Source: Nannochloropsis oceanica (Eukaryota; Sar; Eustigmatophyceae; Eustigmatales; Monodopsidaceae). Taken from it: a DNA stretch of 64,000 bases. The position numbers and the translations under genes were made by a program. The notes under the pieces are model-generated. The model ran no database searches, was not told the DNA's origin, and saw nothing but the letters and a program-made list of their open reading frames with translations. The stretch covers positions 564,001 to 628,000 of the forward strand of contig CP038111.1 of NCBI GenBank assembly GCA_004519485.1, read 5' to 3'. The stretch's first letter is position 1. Each line of letters starts with the position of its first letter. Below are positions 43,196 through 56,315 of the stretch, one piece after another.

Positions 43196-43914
43196 GCTGG
43201 GAAAGTGTATTGTTGTATTGTTGTTGTTAAAAAAGTTTGAAAAAAGAGTGAATGCGAAATGGGAAAGAAAAAGCGATCCGACTTATTGGCTTGCGGTCGT
43301 CGTCGCAGTCGTGGCCGTGCTTAGACCCTTAGTCATCTTTCTATCACCGTTACTATCATTGAGGTCATACGGCGAGACGTCCAAAAGCAAACCATCATAC
43401 ACACGCAAACGCGCGCACATAATAGCGTAGTCGCGCAGGGCTTGTGGACGAGGATGCTAAGAGAAAGGCTTTCTCCCTCCTCCCTTGCTCCATTTCTATT
43501 CCTAATTATTTTGGGGAATTCCCGTTTTCCCTTTACCTCCTGGTTGCTTGTCTTTTCTTCCTTCCATGTCATATTTCTAATCTGCTCATCCATTGTTTGA
43601 CTACTTTGTTGATCGGTTTTGTACTCACGCAGTGTAACTTCTATTCCAACATTCTTGAAGATCGACGCACGACGCATGCACATGCACAATCTCCCTCCCT
43701 CGTTCCCCTGGGGCGTTCTTCCTGCATTCACTCCTTTCCTTGTCGAATCTCTTAACCTTTCTTCCATTCTCTTCCTCTCTCCCACCGCGCTAATGTCACG
43801 CTAGCCGCTACGATTTATCCCCTCTCTTGCAGCACACAATGGGGATGTGCACAGTGTAGAAGCGCAGCCCTCCTTTTGCCCTTCCCCTCGCAATCCTTTC
43901 CCTTCCCTTTCTCT
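43196..43914. other. Convergent spacer
   Basis: It should contain the 3' UTRs of the secreted hydrolase and xanthine dehydrogenase. The short frames lack motifs. No RNA gene is seen. Confidence 0.35.
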
Positions 43915-46900
43915 CTACCAACTTCCCTTCGCCTGAAATGCTTCCGGCACTATCCCCTCCTCCATGCTCGCCGCCACAAAGTCATCGCAACACGCCATCC
44001 GAATTCGTTCCGTCGACGCCGGTCCATAAAAAGGAAACCACCCCTCCACCCCCCTCTCCTGCCTCCGATACGCCCCCACCGCGTCCTTAATCGCAAAGAA
44101 CGCCGACGCCGCCATAAAAAAAGGTGGTTCTCCGATCGCCTTGCTCGAGTGAACCGCCACTGGGTTTTCCACATCCTTCATCAAGGTCACTCGGAAGTCT
44201 ATCGGGACATCATTAAACGCGGGAATCTTATAGGCTCCCGGTCCGCGCGTCAACAGCGACCCAGCCTTGACCCACGGGTGGTCAGCATCCCCCCAAATCA
44301 ACTCTTCAGTCGTCAACCACCCATAGCCCTGAACAAACGCACCTTCTATCTGACCGATGTCGATGGCAGGATTAATTGAAGCCCCCACATCCATCACCAC
44401 GTCCGCCCGTACCACCCTCGCGTCTCCCGTTAGACAGTCGACCTCCACCTCCGCAACAGCGGCGCCTTGCGTGAAATAATTAAAGGGCTGTCCCCTTTCT
44501 TCGTTGCTCTTGGCCCCCACCTTCTCCCAGTCGTAACCGCACATATTATCGGCCACAATATAAAAGCCATGCGCCGACAAATCAATCCTCGAAAAATATG
44601 CCGCCTGCACTACACTCACCCATGGCACCTCCTTCGCCCCGCTCTTCGCCTCTAACCCCTCCCTCACAGGAGCCAGCCTCTTTAAGATCTGCTGGCAAGC
44701 ATCCAACGTCGCCATCCCGTACAAATCCGTACTCATCGACGCGGCGGTCGGTTGTGAGTTAGCCACACGGTCAGTCGCCGTCTCGGCAATGTGGACCTTC
44801 CCCTCCTCGAGCCCAAACGCTCTGGCCGCGATTTGACACACCTTCGTATGCAACCCTTGTCCCATTTCTGTTCCTCCGTGCGATACTAACACAGTGCCGT
44901 CCTGGTACACGTGGACCAATGCCCCTCCCTGATTCATGAACTTTGCCGTAAAACTAATCCCAAACTTGGTGGGAATAACACACAACCCCCGCTTTCTAAA
45001 CCGATGCTTCCTGTTAAACGCATCCACCGAAGCCCTCCTCCTGTCCACCCCTCCCTCCCTCATCGCCTCATCCCACGCCCTCGGCACATGCCACCTTATA
45101 AGTTCCTGCCCAAAATGCGTCTTTTCCCCCTCCTTATAAAAGTTCAACCCCCTCATCACCATGGGATCCATCCCCAGAGCAGAGGCAAGATGATCGATAA
45201 TCGCCTCACAAATGACCATCCCCTGCGGCCCTCCAAACCCTCTGAACGCCGTGTGACTCGCCTGATGCGTTCGCACGATCCTCCCCCTTGCCCTCAAGCT
45301 CGGCCACCGGTAGCAGTTATCAATGTGAAACAACGCCCTGTCCATGACCGGCCCTGACAGATCAAGGGAGAAGCCGCCATTATTAAACATCTCGACGTCC
45401 AAGGCCAACAAATTCCCCTCCCTCGTCGCAGCTGCTCGGTACTTCGCCACAAAGGCGTGCCTCTGCCCCGTGATGTGCATGTCCACATCCCGATCCAAAC
45501 TTACCCTGACCGGCCTCCGGGTCAAATGGGCCGCCAATGCCGCCGTGCAGGACACAAATACCGACCGCGTCTCCTTCCCTCCGAAGCCACCCCCCATCCG
45601 TTTCATCCGGCAGACCACTTGGTTCGCGGGCAAGCCACAGACATAGGCACAAAAATTTTGCGTCTTGCTGGGGTTTTGGGTCGATGCCCACACTTCCAAC
45701 GCCCCACCCTCCCCCGGAATCACATAAGTTGCATTTGTCTCCAGGTAAAAATGCTCTTGTCCCCCGATTTTCATCTCTCCCTCCACCACCACCGCTCCAT
45801 CCTTATCCTCCCTGGCCGCGGTCAAGACCTGGTCGACCTTCGGTCCACTCTCAATGGTGTGATCGTGCGCGAAAAACGATCCATGTTTCAATCCCTCCTC
45901 TATGTTTGTAATGACAGGCCCGAGGTCCTCGTACACAATCTTGACTGCCCGACTCCCCTCTGCAGCCGCCGCCTCCGTCTCAGCCACCAGGATTCCAATC
46001 ACGGCTCCAATATGATGCACTTCCTCCGTGGCGAAGCACTCCTCGTCCTTCACCACTGCCCCTATTTTATTCCCACCCCCCCGAGGAATGTCCTTGGCCG
46101 AGATAAACCTCACCACCCCCTCCATCGCCAACGCCTCCGTCGCATCCACGGCAATCAATCGCGCGTATGGCCTACTGCTGGTCACTAAGACCCCATGCAG
46201 TAACCCCGGTGGAGGAGGCATCGGCAGGTCGTCCGTGTACTTGGCCTCCCCCGTCGCTTGGGCCAGGCCCGATCTGTGCATGAGAGGCTTCCCCACCGCG
46301 CCCCGACCTTTCTCCACTTCATCCGCAGGTGCCGGAGTATGAGGGGCGGAAGGAACGTGTTCTTGCAGCCCGTCGCCGGCACGCACAGAAGTGAACTTTT
46401 GTTCGCCGCGCGTGGCTGGCTTGGGTTCAGTGAGAAAGGAGCGGGCGGCGGAACGGTCTGCAGGAGGGATGATCGGGGCCGGAGGAAGGGAGGCAGAAAA
46501 CGGCATGGAAAGCGCAAGGTATGTCTCGAGCTCCAAGGTGGCTTTGATGAAGAATTTAAGGAGGAAGGAGGGAGGGAGGGTGCGTCTGTATTCAGGCTGG
46601 CCACCAGGGACAGTCGCAGGGAGGGGGAGGTCCTCTCTCAAAATATTTCCGGCCAGCAGAATCGTTTCTTGGGTCCAGGGCTTGCCAATAAGAAAGGCCT
46701 CTGTTTTAGGTGCAGCGACGGTAGTGGGGGCCATGCCTCCGAACCCAAAGCCGGCTTCTTCGACAACCCAGCCGGAGGAGCCAGGAAGGGAGGGAGGGGC
46801 AGGGGCAAGACGGACGCGGAGACAGGCAGTGACGATGCTAATGTCGTCCTCGCGGCGCCGGGCTTGCTTGAAGGGGGCGATAAACTCAAAGGGGGACGTA

Positions 46901-48306
46901 GGGAGGGGAAGCGTAATAGATTTTATCACCTCCTCCTCCTTCAGCTCGACCTTGCGATAGCCCTTGAAGAACTCTCGGACGGGAACCTCGCGTTCCCCCC
47001 CCTTGAGCGAGGCCAAACTCACGGTAGCGCCCAGAGAAATCAAGGCAGGGTTCATATCGGAAATCGGAGAGGCCGTGGCCAGATTCCCTGCCAGAGACGC
47101 CACGTTCCTAATCTGATTCGAAGCGAACCACCTCAACTGTGCATGGAGTGCCTCCAGCCCCCGCGCCTTCCACCCATCCCTCCCTACCTCCTTTCCCCCT
47201 TCCGTTGACTTGAAACCCGCCTCGTCGTGCGTGATGAAGTGCTCCAGCCGGGCCAGGGTGACCGCCCCTCCCACCGCTATCCCTTTCCCGTCATGCGTGA
47301 GACTGATAGAGCATAGCTCTGGAACGGCCAGGGGGGTGAGGACAACGGGAGTAGGGACATGTTTGAATTTTGTTTCGATCCCTACTTCGGTGTTGCCCGC
47401 TATGAGACGCGCGTGGGGGAAGGAAGCTTTGAGGGAAAGGAGGGAGGAGAGAGTGGTGGGCCGGTACCAGGTCATTTTAGGGGAGGCGAAGCGGAGGGGC
47501 CGGGGGAGGGCGAGGGCCAGCTCGGGGGGGAAGATTGGTTCGGTGGTGGGATCGGAAGCAAGAGAGGGGTAGCGAGTCAGGTCAGCAGCACGACCTTCCG
47601 TCGTGGCGTGGACGTGGACGTCGGTCTTGCCTTCATGGGGCACCGGCAAATCGCTCCCCTCCCCTTCCCTACAGGGACACCCTCCTCCCGTCCCTCGACA
47701 ACACCCTCCTCCCGCCCTCCCCGCTGGAGCCACCAAAGTTTTGGCCGCATCCAACAAAGGACGATAACCCGTGCACCGACACAAGTTCCCGTCCATGTTT
47801 TCCTCAATAAACGCTGCGCTCGCCTCGGGATGTGCCCGGAACAAGGTGTACATCGCCATAATGATACCCGGCGTACAGTACCCACACTGACTCCCATGCA
47901 ACTCCGCGATCCGTCTCTGCAGCGGGTGCACGCCCTCTCGCATTGACCCTATTCCCTCCACCGTCGTAATCGCACACCCATCCATGCTCGCCAGCGGAGC
48001 CAAACACGCATTAACAGACAAGTGCCTCGGTTTCCCAGAAACGGAATCCCAGGAGGAAACCATCACAGTGCACGCACCACATCCTCCTTCCCCACAGCCC
48101 AGTTTTGTGCCCGTCAGTCCTCGCAGGCGGAGGTATTGAAGGAGGGTCATCTCAGGATAGACGTTTGTGAGGGAGCACCGGAGGCCGTTGAGGTAGAAAA
48201 GGAGGGTGGAATCCCATTGGACGGAGTCGCTGTCGCTGCTGCTGCCAGTGGTACTAGTGGCGCTGAGGTTGACATTCTCGCAAGTGGAGGGGGAAGCATG
48301 GAGCAC
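43915..48306 (-). CDS. XDH: Xanthine dehydrogenase
   Basis: Single intronless exon, 1463 residues. Domain order is that of XDH. The plant-type [2Fe-2S] cluster at residues 71-79 is GCGEGGCGAC. The second [2Fe-2S] has HGSQCGYCTPG and NLCRCTGYRP. The FAD domain has RLIAGNTEVGIE and SLAGNLATASPISD. The molybdopterin part has GQEHFYLETNA, GGFGGKETRS, FRGFGGPQGM and the catalytic Glu in SKAIGEPPFFMAA. The Arg in FRGFGGPQGM and the Glu positions fit xanthine rather than aldehyde oxidase. It oxidises hypoxanthine and xanthine to urate in purine breakdown, needs molybdenum cofactor, and acts in the cytosol or peroxisome. Slightly longer than animal XDH (about 1330), with extra residues at the N-terminus and an insert near residues 195-240. 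Confidence 0.97.
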   Translation of the reverse strand: MLHASPSTCENVNLSATSTTGSSSDSDSVQWDSTLLFYLNGLRCSLTNVYPEMTLLQYLRLRGLTGTKLGCGEGGCGACTVMVSSWDSVSGKPRHLSVNACLAPLASMDGCAITTVEGIGSMREGVHPLQRRIAELHGSQCGYCTPGIIMAMYTLFRAHPEASAAFIEENMDGNLCRCTGYRPLLDAAKTLVAPAGRAGGGCCRGTGGGCPCREGEGSDLPVPHEGKTDVHVHATTEGRAADLTRYPSLASDPTTEPIFPPELALALPRPLRFASPKMTWYRPTTLSSLLSLKASFPHARLIAGNTEVGIETKFKHVPTPVVLTPLAVPELCSISLTHDGKGIAVGGAVTLARLEHFITHDEAGFKSTEGGKEVGRDGWKARGLEALHAQLRWFASNQIRNVASLAGNLATASPISDMNPALISLGATVSLASLKGGEREVPVREFFKGYRKVELKEEEVIKSITLPLPTSPFEFIAPFKQARRREDDISIVTACLRVRLAPAPPSLPGSSGWVVEEAGFGFGGMAPTTVAAPKTEAFLIGKPWTQETILLAGNILREDLPLPATVPGGQPEYRRTLPPSFLLKFFIKATLELETYLALSMPFSASLPPAPIIPPADRSAARSFLTEPKPATRGEQKFTSVRAGDGLQEHVPSAPHTPAPADEVEKGRGAVGKPLMHRSGLAQATGEAKYTDDLPMPPPPGLLHGVLVTSSRPYARLIAVDATEALAMEGVVRFISAKDIPRGGGNKIGAVVKDEECFATEEVHHIGAVIGILVAETEAAAAEGSRAVKIVYEDLGPVITNIEEGLKHGSFFAHDHTIESGPKVDQVLTAAREDKDGAVVVEGEMKIGGQEHFYLETNATYVIPGEGGALEVWASTQNPSKTQNFCAYVCGLPANQVVCRMKRMGGGFGGKETRSVFVSCTAALAAHLTRRPVRVSLDRDVDMHITGQRHAFVAKYRAAATREGNLLALDVEMFNNGGFSLDLSGPVMDRALFHIDNCYRWPSLRARGRIVRTHQASHTAFRGFGGPQGMVICEAIIDHLASALGMDPMVMRGLNFYKEGEKTHFGQELIRWHVPRAWDEAMREGGVDRRRASVDAFNRKHRFRKRGLCVIPTKFGISFTAKFMNQGGALVHVYQDGTVLVSHGGTEMGQGLHTKVCQIAARAFGLEEGKVHIAETATDRVANSQPTAASMSTDLYGMATLDACQQILKRLAPVREGLEAKSGAKEVPWVSVVQAAYFSRIDLSAHGFYIVADNMCGYDWEKVGAKSNEERGQPFNYFTQGAAVAEVEVDCLTGDARVVRADVVMDVGASINPAIDIGQIEGAFVQGYGWLTTEELIWGDADHPWVKAGSLLTRGPGAYKIPAFNDVPIDFRVTLMKDVENPVAVHSSKAIGEPPFFMAASAFFAIKDAVGAYRRQERGVEGWFPFYGPASTERIRMACCDDFVAASMEEGIVPEAFQAKGSW

Positions 48307-49495
48307 GCCGTTGCCAATGTTGTTGGTGTGTGTGCAGGTGGTGCCATTGCCGGTAGCATGCGTGCCTGGGGGTTAGGAGTCATCGGTGAGAGTGTGGACG
48401 CAGTGGGGAGAGAAGTGAAAAAGGCCTTGTGTAGATTAAGATAAAGTGCACATACTACGTTCGGTCAAAGGGCAGTGAGGCTGAGGATGTCATAATACAC
48501 ATGCCAAGACAGCTACGCACCAAGGTCATGGCTTGGGCAAGACGCAACAACGGTAGCGAGGATTAGAACGGGGACGGCAGCCAGCTATACAATGGAATGC
48601 ACCAAACGTAAAATTTTTCGTGTCTTAGGTTTTTCGATCTGCTGGTCATAACACAAGCTCTCACATGCTGGGCTTGTGGCATCACCCACCCACTGCATCA
48701 GAAGCTTCCTGCTTACCGTTCATGGCACCCTTGCCACAAGCCGCCGGCATGATGCTGCAGCTGCTGTCTTGCCTCCTGCTGCTGCTACTTGATGCGGAGA
48801 TACGTTTCGGCCGCCTGTCCCAGCCTCCAGAACGCTGTGAATGTGTGTGATGCCAGAGAGGGATAAGCCAAGGGATAAAGTTGAAGGCGAGCGCTTATGA
48901 CTGAGAGCCAAGGGTTGCCTAGGAGACAGAGTCGAGCTGTTACGCGTCCCCTGTTCTCAAACCACGTCAAAGCATTTTCCAAAATAGACAGACAACGCCA
49001 TTAAAAAGCTACCCGCGCGGACATGTGCAAGGTCAACGCCGCCATGGAACGCCCCCACTCTTTTTGGATGCGTGGTGAGTAAAGCCGTGGTTTTTGGAGT
49101 CTGGTTGCTGTCGTTCGCGCAATTTAATGGTGAGGCAGAGAAGCATCGCCCTACGAGTGGACAGCAAGCAGGAAGCAACTTCTCAACAACGTCAAAAGGA
49201 TTTTGGGCTTTAGGCATGTTTTGGCGCTCGTACAAGCAGGTGCAATGGCAGTGGTAGAACAGCTGTGCGTGATGGAGCTTGTTCAAGCTCTCCGGTTGAT
49301 GGTCGGGAGTTCAAGCGGATGGCCAAGAAGAAGTCCTTCTACAATACAGGGCACCAGGGATCAAAATGCAGCGCATTGCATGCCTACACACCATAATTAA
49401 TTCACTCGAGGCACCTCTTTCATGACCTACATCTTCGTTTCTTCACACTCATACACCACTCACTTACCATAGAGTCGTCCTCGCTCGCGGCAAGG
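48307..49495. other. Divergent spacer, 1.2 kb
   Basis: It carries the promoters of xanthine dehydrogenase (minus) and ketol-acid reductoisomerase (plus). The short frames (for example 48957-49286 minus) have no motif. I looked for tRNA-like T-loops around 49290 and found none convincing. Confidence 0.35.
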
Positions 49496-51622
<2,127 letters not shown>

Positions 51623-52239
51623 ATGGGGGATGAGGAAGGAGGGGAGGGAGGAGAAGGAAGGAACTGCCCTGTCTTTTGGAGGGCGATAGCCTCGGAAGGA
51701 GGTTGTTCTCGCAGTGTGTACATGATTGCGTGTGAGAGATTTGGAGTGATGGAGGAGGTAGAAGGCTTGGAAGACGATTGAAGGGGCCACGAAACGCCGG
51801 TCTCACCCTTTTGTGTGATGCTGGGTGATTGGGAGGTGGGAGGAGTTAAGACACCAAGAGAAGATAAGAGATGATGGTGGTAGAACATAAATTGACCACT
51901 CTTCCTTGATCTAGCGAGTGCTCTGAACGAAAAGGAAAGGCTCCCCAACCGAGAGCAAGCAAGCAATATTGGAAAAAGCCAGGGTGGAGGAAAGATGGGG
52001 AGGTTCATGGGAATCGACGGGGGAGATTAGAATATGCTGTCGTCGAAACAAAGAAACAAAGAAAAAAAGAAAGCGAAATCGAAAAATGTGGAAGGGAGTG
52101 TTGGCATTGCGGACATGTTTTGCTTTCCTTGGCGTGAGATGAAAATCTCAACGTTTTTCCGTTGCCTCCTTCAAATATATGCCTTCATCACACTCACTCA
52201 CACACCACTCAAAGCACAGGCTAGCAAATAACGCCGACC
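51623..52239. other. Spacer
   Basis: 3' flank of the reductoisomerase and promoter of the CDK5RAP3 homologue. A-rich around 52040-52080. No gene is recognised. Confidence 0.35.
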
Positions 52240-54133
52240 ATGGCGCCAGCAACCTCGTCATTGTCGTCGAATGACCCGAACAAAGTCCCTATCTACGTGC
52301 CTTATCAAAAATTGACTGGTAAGAGGGACCTCGGTAAGAGAGACCTCATTCTCCGTACCTTTGCTGCCACACCGTTGGCGTGCTTGCGGCGTCTTGTGAT
52401 GCTGTACAATTGGAATGACCACATCGCCGCAGGCAAAAGGCAGGGGACGCTATAAAGGAAAAGCTGCCAGGATTAGATGCGCGCTTTCTGTTTGCTCACT
52501 CCTTCCCACCACTTGTCTTCCGTCACCCCCCGATCCGCAACACACAAACATAGATTGGCTCGTGAACAGAAAGCAGCTCCCGGCCAACTGGCATGAGTCG
52601 CTTAAGCTTGTGAAAGAGGATTTACGAGCAGCCCTACGTGGGTTGGAGGAGGGTGGGGGAGAAGTTGCGGTGTGGGTCAAAGGGAAGGAGAGTAGCGCCG
52701 TCACGTACTACACTTGTCAGCAAATCATGTCTCTGCTGGAAAGGACACAGCAAGGCCGCACGAAGAATATCTTCGGGTCATACACCGTGGCGGTGCTCAA
52801 GACGTGGGATAGCATTTTGCGCGCGTATCGCAAGGACAACCTTTTTTTAGGGGAAGCTGCGCAGTTACTGGCGACACATACCACCTACACTTGTCCCGCA
52901 GTGCGTCGTCGAATTGCGGGGTATGATAAGCAGATCGAGGACTGCGATCGACGAATGGGAGAATATAGAAAAGCAATGACGGAGGGAAAAGTCCGCTTTC
53001 ACATGGCGTGTGGAGAGTGGAGTTTGAGCCCTGGGGAGGATGTTTGGGGGGAGGGCAAGGAGGAGGTGGGGGAAGCGGATGAAAAGGAGGGAAAAGAGTG
53101 GAGGAGGTCCTTGGTCGAGATGGCTCAGCAGGAATTACCGAGTATGATGGAGGAGGTAGAGAAATTGTTGTGTGCGGAGGAAGTGGCGGAGGCCTTACTG
53201 TACTATCAGCAGGTGTGGTGCTTCCTTCATTCGTACGAGCGGAAGGAGGATGGGAGGGAGGAAGAGGATACAGAAATTACGACGGAGTTCTTTCCTGTGC
53301 TCTCCAAGGTGCGACGAGGGGAGAAGCTGTTAGCGGTAGAGGGAGTGGAGGAGGAGGAGGAGGAGGAGGAAGGGCAGGGGGTGATGGAGATTAATTGGGG
53401 TGCTGGTGCGCCTTCATCGGATGAGGTTGTGCCCGAGGGAGAAGGGGGAGGGATTGATTGGAATGAAGGAGGCGGAGGAGGACCGGAGAACGGCAGCAGC
53501 TTCGAGCCTGTCGATAACGAAAGAGCAGTGAACTTCACATCGACCAGCAGCAGCAGCAGTACTGACGCGAGCCCCCCATCCGCGACCGTGGCATCACCCA
53601 AAACGGGTCTGGAGGGGCAGCAGGGGGGATCCCTCCTTGCGGACGCCAGTCTTCGGGCCGGGCTTGTGAACGATATGATGGAATTGGAGTCCTTCTTACA
53701 GCAGCGGCGTCTGGAGGTTGGAGACACGAGCAATGTCGTTTTTGTGGGGCAGTTTCAGGGGTCGCATGCCGCGTTGCAGCAGCAGTCCGTAAGTATGGTA
53801 GACAGATATCTTAATGCGGTCAAGCGTGCCTTGGGTGTGTTACGTGAGAAACGGCTGCAGCAATTGTGGCTAGTGTGTTCTTCGCCTGTGTATGCCGACA
53901 GGGTAGTGCAGGGATTAATGCAGTATCGACGGCGTGTGCGGAAGCTGGACAAGGCAAGACGGGAGACGGAGGGACGGAGGGAGGAAGCGGCGGAGGCGTT
54001 GGCCAAGGCGTTGCCGGAATATGAGGCGATGGCGGCGGCGACGACTGCCTTGAAGAAAAGGGTAGAAGAGTCGTTAAAGGAGTTGTTTAAGGGTAGGGAT
54101 ATTTTGATCACCGGGGGCGTAAATGCACTGTGA
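52240..54133 (+). CDS. CDK5RAP3: CDK5RAP3/C53 homologue, UFMylation and ER-phagy factor
   Basis: Exons 52240-52318 and 52554-54133 (phase 1) give 552 residues. The splice rebuilds VPIYVPYQKLT-DWLVNRKQLPANW, the family's N-terminal VPIDI...LLDWLVDRR segment. TKNIFGSYTVAVLKTWDSIL and YRKDNLFLGEAAQLL match the next conserved helices. A central acidic disordered loop (about 290-360) carries INWG and IDWN, resembling the shuffled AIM (IDWG) motifs through which C53 binds UFM1 and ATG8. The C-terminal coiled coil (residues 400-520) includes VFVGQFQGSHAALQQQS and ends KGRDILITGGVN. Known role: with UFL1 and DDRGK1 it forms the UFM1 E3 complex at the ER and triggers ER-phagy on ribosome stalling. Confidence 0.9.
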
Positions 54134-54879
54134 GAGGGTTTTGTGAGTTTGACAGATTGTACAAAAAGACGAGAGCGTTGAAAACGTTGACTAGAATTGC
54201 TGGGTTCTTCTTTCCTTGGCCGGCCTGGCCTATTTCCTGCGAATTGTTTGGCAACTTGGACGACATCCATACGTCACAGCTCGTCCTTCGCTCCCTCCAT
54301 CATCAGCTCCAAGTTTTCTTTATTTTTCCTGGGTGCATCGGTGCAGATGCATCAGCTCAGTCCGCCCTCAGTTTCGAAACTGGAACGACCTGACGTTTGA
54401 ATGACCCTCGGACTTAGGGAATCAGGAAGTCAACGAATTATCGGCAAAAGAGTATGCAAAAAGGTGCTAAATACCACTCGACATGCAATCTTGCTCTTCT
54501 TATCAAGATGGCCTCTCAACAGTGGGGGGGGGGGTCTCCACCACGTCCTTTTGTAAAAAGCAATTGTCGCACGATTTATCAACCGATGACCAAGAAGCGG
54601 ACAAACACTTTCAAAAAGCAAAAAGGAATGTGGCTGAGCCTGCCCTTAAATACATTATATCCGCGTTGCGATCCAGGTAGAGCTGCAGGCAGGCAGACTT
54701 TCACAATCTCTCTCCATTTCTTGTATTTGATTTATGCCTCTTTGTTTCTCCACTCTCGTTTGCATCGCTCTGTCTCTTGCCTACATCTGTTCCCTTAACC
54801 ATTCCCCCTTTTCCTTCTACCGATATATGTCTTGCCTTCCAACCTTTACCTTGTCTCTGAATCTTCTTCCCTTATCCCT
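54134..54879. other. Convergent spacer
   Basis: It contains the 3' flanks of the C53 homologue and the SDR gene. Poly-G run at 54525-54534. No gene is recognised. Confidence 0.35.
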
Positions 54880-56200
54880 CTACCAATTTATCTCCTTCTC
54901 GTCGTAAAAAAATCCTCCCGCCTTCGCTCCATCCTCTACTCCCTTCGATGCTAGCCAAGCTGGCGTTCGTGCGCCGTGTTCCGCACTCCTCGGGCCACTA
55001 TGGCTGCTCATATCCGTATCACACCACCCCGGGCAGCACGAAGCCAACCAAATTGCCTTCCTTCCCTCGCCCTCTCCCCCGATCCCTCGCTTTGCCTTCC
55101 CTTCTTTCTCTTCGTGTGCAAATACCTTTCCGAACGAGATCAAGGCCAATTTACTCATCCCATAACAGGTATTGGGCCATCCCTCCTCCTTGTGCTTCCC
55201 TTCTTTCACATCTTTCTCAAACTTACTCACCAACGCAGACAATCGCTCTCTCGTCAAGCCCGGCGAGGAAAACTCCTCCTGCTTGTTCTTATCAGTATTT
55301 AAGATGCTCAAGCGGCCACTTTGGCTGGCCACATTCACAATGCGAGGAGTTTCAATTTTCGCCTTGCGCAATAGCGGTGTCATGGCGTCGATCAGTTCGA
55401 TTGTGCCCCAGAAGTTGGTCTTGAGGGTGGGAGTGGCTTGTTCCCGGAAGGGGGTGGGGTCGCTGTTTTTGAATGCAATACCTGGAGGAAAAGGAGGGAT
55501 AGAGTGAACAGGGAGGCGCGACATGGGCGATAATGTGTACCTACAATAGAAGTCGCTGCGCAAAGCACCTCAAACACGCCCTCTGCCCACCCAATACATC
55601 ACTCTCATCACTGTGACACGTACCTGCGTTATTGACAAGTACATCCGTGAGCCCAAAGTCCTTCTCCATCCCGGCGGCAAACTGCTGAATGGACTCGGAA
55701 GAAGAAATGTCCAAAGGACGAAACACCACGTTATCCAGCCCCTCCTCACGCAGCTTTTGTGCAGCCACCTGCCCGCGGCCGGGGTCTCGAGCTGCAAGAA
55801 TCATGACGGACGAAGTTGGTGCGAGTTTCTTCAGAATTTCCAAGCCGATACCCTTGTTACTGCCCGTGACGACTACAATGGGGCCCGATGGCGCAGACAT
55901 TGCCAAGCGGGTGGTGAAGGCGCCGGCAGGAATACCAAGAAGGAGGCAAGAGGTGACGGTCGCGAAGACGTTGCGCAAAATACCTTGCCTGCTCAAGCTG
56001 GCCGAGGAAGAGGACGCTTGAGATGAAGCAAGGCGGGAAAGGGGGACCAGCATTACTGGGATGAGGATATAGATGTGTTGAATATCTTGTCCGTGGTCTG
56101 GCCTTGTTCTGATGCATTGCGCTGGCGCAGGCATAAGGGTCGTGGGACCCAAGGTCGATGGCGTTTGCTTTTCGACAGGAGGTTGATACACGAAAGCCAT
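54880..56200 (-). CDS. Carbonyl-reductase-like short-chain dehydrogenase
   Basis: Two minus-strand exons, 56200-55624 and 55481-54880 (phase 1), 392 residues from the first ATG or 343 from the ATG at 56053. The latter opens a leader with a hydrophobic stretch (FATVTSCLLLGIPAGAFTTR) that could be a signal with Phe-containing cleavage site for plastid import. The NADPH loop is VVVTGSNKGIGLEIL, the dinucleotide Asp is in FRPLDISS, and NNAG spans the intron, followed by IAFKNSDPTPFREQA and LKTNFWGT, nearly the CBR1 pattern. The catalytic Ser is in RIVNVASQSG and the YxxxK in CYGMSKLAL. CPGWCDTDMSSH follows. It reduces carbonyls or quinones with NADPH; the substrate and the start are uncertain. 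Confidence 0.9.
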
Positions 56201-56315
56201 AAAAACTCAACTCAATCCCCAAAAAAGGTCAACTCGTCCCCGAACTAAAGAAAGCCATATGTAGGCTCACAAACAAATCAATGCGATATAATTTATTTTT
56301 ATTTTTATTTTGTTT

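Noticed and set aside
45457-47208. Plus-strand frames of 243 and 316 residues opposite xanthine dehydrogenase
   Set aside because: Shadow frames in GC-rich coding DNA; XDH motifs cover the same bases on the minus strand.
49260-49345. Possible tRNA around GGGAGTTCAAGCGG
   Set aside because: The T-arm and acceptor stem do not pair into a cloverleaf on either strand.
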